Assembly (NCBI GenBank): GCA_949287065.1
Contig: CASEEV010000026.1
Location: 1 to 35,379 of the forward strand
DNA length: 35,379 nt
Source: an uncultured Collinsella sp.
GTDB lineage: Bacteria; Actinomycetota; Coriobacteriia; Coriobacteriales; Coriobacteriaceae
Direction of reading: 5' to 3'
The notes under the pieces are model-generated. The model was not told where the DNA came from, made no database searches, and saw only the letters and a list, made by a program, of their open reading frames with translations. Shown piece after piece: positions 33,022 to 35,379 of this stretch (position 1 is its first letter; every line of letters begins with the position of its first letter). Position numbers and translations under genes: made by a program.

Positions 33022-33291
33022 TGCGACCCACCTCGCTGTTCGATTCCAACGGCGAGCCTTAGGGTGCGGCCCAGGACGGCCTTAGCCGTAGGTTCCTTTG
33101 AGGGGTTCGGGTTATCAGGCGCAGATGAGCATCGCGCGGGCGACCGTGCCTCCGGGCGGGGCGCGCGTCGTCTGGGCGATGCTTTTTTCTCGATAGGGCT
33201 GGCGCTGGCGCGTTCGGGGCGCGCCGTTGCGCGCGACAGTGTGACAATAGGCGGAACAGCAAGCGCGGCTTTCATGTGAAAAGGAGAACCC
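33022..33291. other. 270-bp gap between cysS and rlmB
   Basis: No gene is supported. A T run (33183-33188) has no good stem before it. In Firmicutes mrnC (mini-RNase III) lies here; no remnant is recognised. Confidence 0.4.
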
Positions 33292-34224
33292 ATGGCTAAA
33301 CAGGGCCGACCGACATCAGAGCGCGGGCGTTCCGGTAAACGGACGCACTCCGGCGCCGCCCACGGTTCGCGCGCATCCGAGAGGCGCGGCTCCGGCGCCT
33401 CTCGACCCGGACGCCCCCAGGGACCTCGCTCGGGGGCGCCTCGCGGCAACTACATCGAAGGCCGACGCGCTGCGGCAGAGGCTTTACGCTGCGGTTTTCC
33501 TGTCAAACGGGCGCTTATCGCCAAGGAGGCCGTAGCGCCGGGCCAAGGGCGCGGGCGTGACCCCGAGTTCGACCGCATCGTCGCAGAGGTGACGCGCGCG
33601 GGCGTTCCCGTGCGGGAGGTTCCGCGCTCCGAGCTCGATCGCCTGAGCTCTCACGGTGCCCATCAGGGTATCGTGCTCGAGGCCAAGGCGTTCCCGTACG
33701 TTTCGGTCGAGGAGGTCATTGCATCCGCGGGCAGCGGTCCGGCGCTGGTGGTGGTTCTCGACCATGTGACCGACGAAGGCAACTTTGGCGCCATCGTTCG
33801 CTCGGCCGAGGTCGTGGGCGCCGCAGGTGTCGTCATTGCCGGCAAACGCGCGGCGAGCGTGGGCGTGGGCGCGTACAAGACGAGCGCCGGTGCCGTTATG
33901 CACATCCCCATCGCCCAAGTTCCCAATATCGCCACGGCGCTCGACCAGCTCAAAGAGGCCGGCTTTTGGGTCGGCGGGTCGAGCGAGCATGCCGCGCAGG
34001 ACGTGTGGGGGTCCCCGCTCGAAGGCCGCATTGTGCTGGTCATGGGCTCGGAGGGCGCTGGCATTTCGCGCCTTGTGCTCGAGAAGTGCGACTTTCTCAT
34101 CAAGCTGCCCCAGCGCGGGGCAACCGAGAGCCTGAACGTGGCTCAAGCGGCAACCGTTATGTGCTACGAGTGGCTGCGGGCCAACTGGGCAGTGCTCGGA
34201 GCCGATGAAGGGACGGGAGCGTAG
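33292..34224 (+). CDS. rlmB: 23S rRNA 2'-O-methyltransferase RlmB/TrmH family
   Basis: A 310-residue SPOUT methyltransferase; RlmB methylates G2251 of 23S rRNA. A ~55-residue basic, Gly/Arg/Ser-rich N-terminal extension is probably disordered and RNA-binding. The L30e-like substrate domain follows (GNYIEGRRAAAEAL...SSHGAHQGIVLEA). The knotted catalytic domain has DEGNFGAIVRSAEVVGA, VLVMGSEGAGIS and ATESLNVAQAATVMCYEWLR. AAAAGGAGA precedes ATG 33292. The next gene, yacP, begins two bases after its stop. TrmH-family members with other targets cannot be excluded. Confidence 0.9.
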   Translation: MAKQGRPTSERGRSGKRTHSGAAHGSRASERRGSGASRPGRPQGPRSGAPRGNYIEGRRAAAEALRCGFPVKRALIAKEAVAPGQGRGRDPEFDRIVAEVTRAGVPVREVPRSELDRLSSHGAHQGIVLEAKAFPYVSVEEVIASAGSGPALVVVLDHVTDEGNFGAIVRSAEVVGAAGVVIAGKRAASVGVGAYKTSAGAVMHIPIAQVPNIATALDQLKEAGFWVGGSSEHAAQDVWGSPLEGRIVLVMGSEGAGISRLVLEKCDFLIKLPQRGATESLNVAQAATVMCYEWLRANWAVLGADEGTGA

Positions 34225-34225
34225 C

Positions 34226-34921
34226 ATGGGGAATCGCAAGAAGGCCAAGGCAAAGCGCTTCGCCAAGGTCGACCGCGGCTCTGCGGGTGCTTCTCCGGTA
34301 TATACGCACGGCGTGGGCAATGCGTTCGGCTCCGCTCCTGCTCGGTCGGGACTTCCGGCGCCGGGGAGTCGCGCGCGCTCGGGCAAGCGGCCGCTTCTCG
34401 TCGTTGACGGCTACAACGTCATCTATGCCACGCCTCGCTACGAGCGGCTCGTCTACGATCACAGCGACGACCCGCTTTCGCGCGACGTCTACCCCCGTGC
34501 GCGCGAGGCGCTGATCTCCGACGTCGCGGCGTTTGCGCAGGCAAGCTACGAGGCGGTCGTGGTGTTTGACGGTGCCGGGAACAAGAACCCGGAGCGCCCC
34601 AACATAGGCGCCGCGGGCGTGAGGGTGGTCTTCTCCCCGCCCAACGTGTCGGCGGATCGTGTGATCGAGCAGCTTTGCACCGACGCGCGTGAGGAGGGCC
34701 GCGAGGTCGCCGTGGCAACGAGCGACGGGACGATCCAAGCGGTCGCGATGGGCAAGGGCGTCACGCGCATTTCCGCGCGCATGCTCACCGAGGAGATCCG
34801 CGAGGTCAACGAGTCGGTTCAGCGCGAGATCGACGAGGCCCCGCCCATGAAGCTCACCATGGCGGATCGTCTGAGCCCCGAGGCGCGCGCAAAGCTCGAC
34901 GCCCTGCGCGGTCGCGTCTAG
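34226..34921 (+). CDS. yacP: YacP-like NYN-domain ribonuclease (Rae1 family)
   Basis: A 231-residue PIN-like endonuclease. The basic N-terminus (about 1-55) leads into the NYN domain: LLVVDGYNVIYA with the first catalytic Asp, then VVVFDGAGN, SPPNVSADRVIEQL and VATSDGTIQ, which supply the remaining acidic residues. B. subtilis YacP (Rae1) cleaves mRNA in the ribosomal A site in a translation-dependent way. Start ATG 34226 follows GGGAG; ATG 34205 would overlap rlmB and has no site. It occupies the same place after rlmB as in B. subtilis. Confidence 0.87.
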   Translation: MGNRKKAKAKRFAKVDRGSAGASPVYTHGVGNAFGSAPARSGLPAPGSRARSGKRPLLVVDGYNVIYATPRYERLVYDHSDDPLSRDVYPRAREALISDVAAFAQASYEAVVVFDGAGNKNPERPNIGAAGVRVVFSPPNVSADRVIEQLCTDAREEGREVAVATSDGTIQAVAMGKGVTRISARMLTEEIREVNESVQREIDEAPPMKLTMADRLSPEARAKLDALRGRV

Positions 34922-34939
34922 GGCACGTCACGCCAAAGC

Positions 34940-34968
34940 TTGCAGTTTCGAGCCGCGGACGATATCCT
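34940..34968 (+). promoter_or_regulatory. Promoter of tRNA-Thr
   Basis: TTGCAG (34940-34945) and TATCCT (34963-34968) are 17 bases apart; the leader before the tRNA is about 40 nt. Confidence 0.6.
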
Positions 34969-35014
34969 AAGTACCGCCGCAGGCGCCCAACGGTCTCCTG
35001 CCGCAAACAAAACC

Positions 35015-35089
35015 GCCAGCGTGGCTCAACGGTAGAGCAAGTGATTTGTAATCACTGGGTTGCGGGTTCGATTCCTGTCGCTGGCTCCA
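35015..35089 (+). tRNA. tRNA-Thr (anticodon TGT)
   Basis: Acceptor GCCAGCG/CGCTGGC, D-stem GCTC/GAGC, anticodon stem AGTGA/TCACT with loop TTTGTAA (TGT, reading ACA), T-loop TTCGATT, discriminator T, and encoded CCA at 35087-35089. Its 3' tail is repeated 185 bp downstream. Confidence 0.95.
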
Positions 35090-35098
35090 GAAACGCTA

Positions 35099-35133
35099 CG
35101 GGCCCGGTCCGATACCAGGACCGGGCCCGTTTC
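35099..35133 (+). terminator. Terminator of tRNA-Thr
   Basis: A perfect 12-bp stem, CGGGCCCGGTCC with GGACCGGGCCCG, 7-nt loop, then TTTC. Confidence 0.85.
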
Positions 35134-35283
35134 TGCATCGCGCCGGAATCGAACACGGTTGCGGGCGCGGAGCTGAGCGAACGCGCGAGCGTTCGCCAGC
35201 GCAGCGCGCAAGGGCCCGGAGGGCCCGCAGCGGGGGCGCGGCGCCAGCCGCGCCGATTCCTGTCGCTGGCTCCAGAAACCCTA

Positions 35284-35318
35284 CGGGCCCGGTCCGATAC
35301 CAGGACCGGGCCCGTTTC
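35284..35318 (+). terminator. Second copy of the tRNA-Thr terminator
   Basis: The same 12-bp stem as at 35099-35133, shifted by exactly 185 bp, again followed by TTTC. Confidence 0.85.
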
Positions 35319-35379
35319 TGCATCGCGCCGGAATCGAACACGGTTGCGGGCGCGGAGCTGAGCGAACGCGCGAGCGTTC

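Larger units (their letters stand above)
35069..35379 (+). repeat. 185-bp tandem array of tRNA-Thr 3' tail plus terminator (runs off the window)
   Basis: The tRNA tail starting CGATTCCTGTCGCTGGCTCC at 35069 returns at 35254. Both copies continue into the same terminator and the same following sequence, with a single visible difference (GCTACG versus CCTACG) over the ~125 bp available. The second copy is preceded by the hairpin GGCGCGGC-GCCA-GCCGCGCC. After each terminator comes a T-arm-like element reading GGAATCGAACAC on this strand. The hairpin GAACGC-GCGA-GCGTTC is also inside the unit. The array is cut by the window end, so the copy number is unknown. Confidence 0.9.

Overview
The window is a G+C-rich bacterial chromosome segment, almost entirely housekeeping genes with short gaps. 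A class Coriobacteriia actinobacterium, most likely Collinsella or a close relative, fits best. The reasons are high G+C with Firmicutes-like gene order (veg-ispE; clpC-disA-ispD-ispF-cysS-rlmB-yacP), a Na+-pumping oxaloacetate decarboxylase, two Lys-type-looking MurE ligases and the MEP isoprenoid pathway. The genus is inferred from gene content, not from a database match.

Layout. 1-3040: Na+-translocating oxaloacetate decarboxylase (biotin carrier, beta, a 47-residue gamma-like subunit, carboxyltransferase alpha), closed by a terminator. 3184-4116: RpiR-type regulator on the minus strand. 4521-7236: minus-strand heavy-metal module (SmtB/CzrA-type sensor, free HMA metallochaperone, Zn/Cd P-type ATPase) with near-identical operators at two places. 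7422-11012: plus-strand HAD phosphatase, murI, rph and a second HAD phosphatase. 11049-12022: tRNA-Val, then copies of its own 3' tail each followed by a hairpin, then two foldback repeat regions. 12241-13635: GH4 phospho-glycosidase (minus). 13907-17181: two MurE paralogues (minus). 17341-20960: rdgB, M24 peptidase, dtd, veg, ispE. 21083-21159: tRNA-Pro, followed by a 30-nt-period repeat array with forward and inverted halves. 21845-25712: cysteine hydrolase, tatA, greA, and lysS fused to a MetRS-type tRNA-binding domain. 26047-34921: clpC, disA, ispD, ispF, cysS, rlmB, yacP. 35015 to end: tRNA-Thr followed by a 185-bp tandem array of its own 3' tail plus terminator.

How the genes work together. 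ispE, ispD and ispF supply three consecutive MEP-pathway steps. murI and the MurE pair serve peptidoglycan precursor synthesis. rph, dtd, lysS, cysS, rlmB, yacP and the three tRNAs serve translation and RNA metabolism. clpC and disA cover protein quality control and c-di-AMP signalling. The metal module is a self-contained zinc/cadmium export circuit.

The least explained material is non-coding. Two tRNA loci with different tRNAs carry the same kind of module: tRNA 3' tail, terminator hairpin, T-arm-like TCGAA element, G+C hairpin, next tail. Four intergenic regions hold short repeats arranged as forward copies followed by inverted copies. No integrase, transposase, CRISPR array or rRNA gene was seen.
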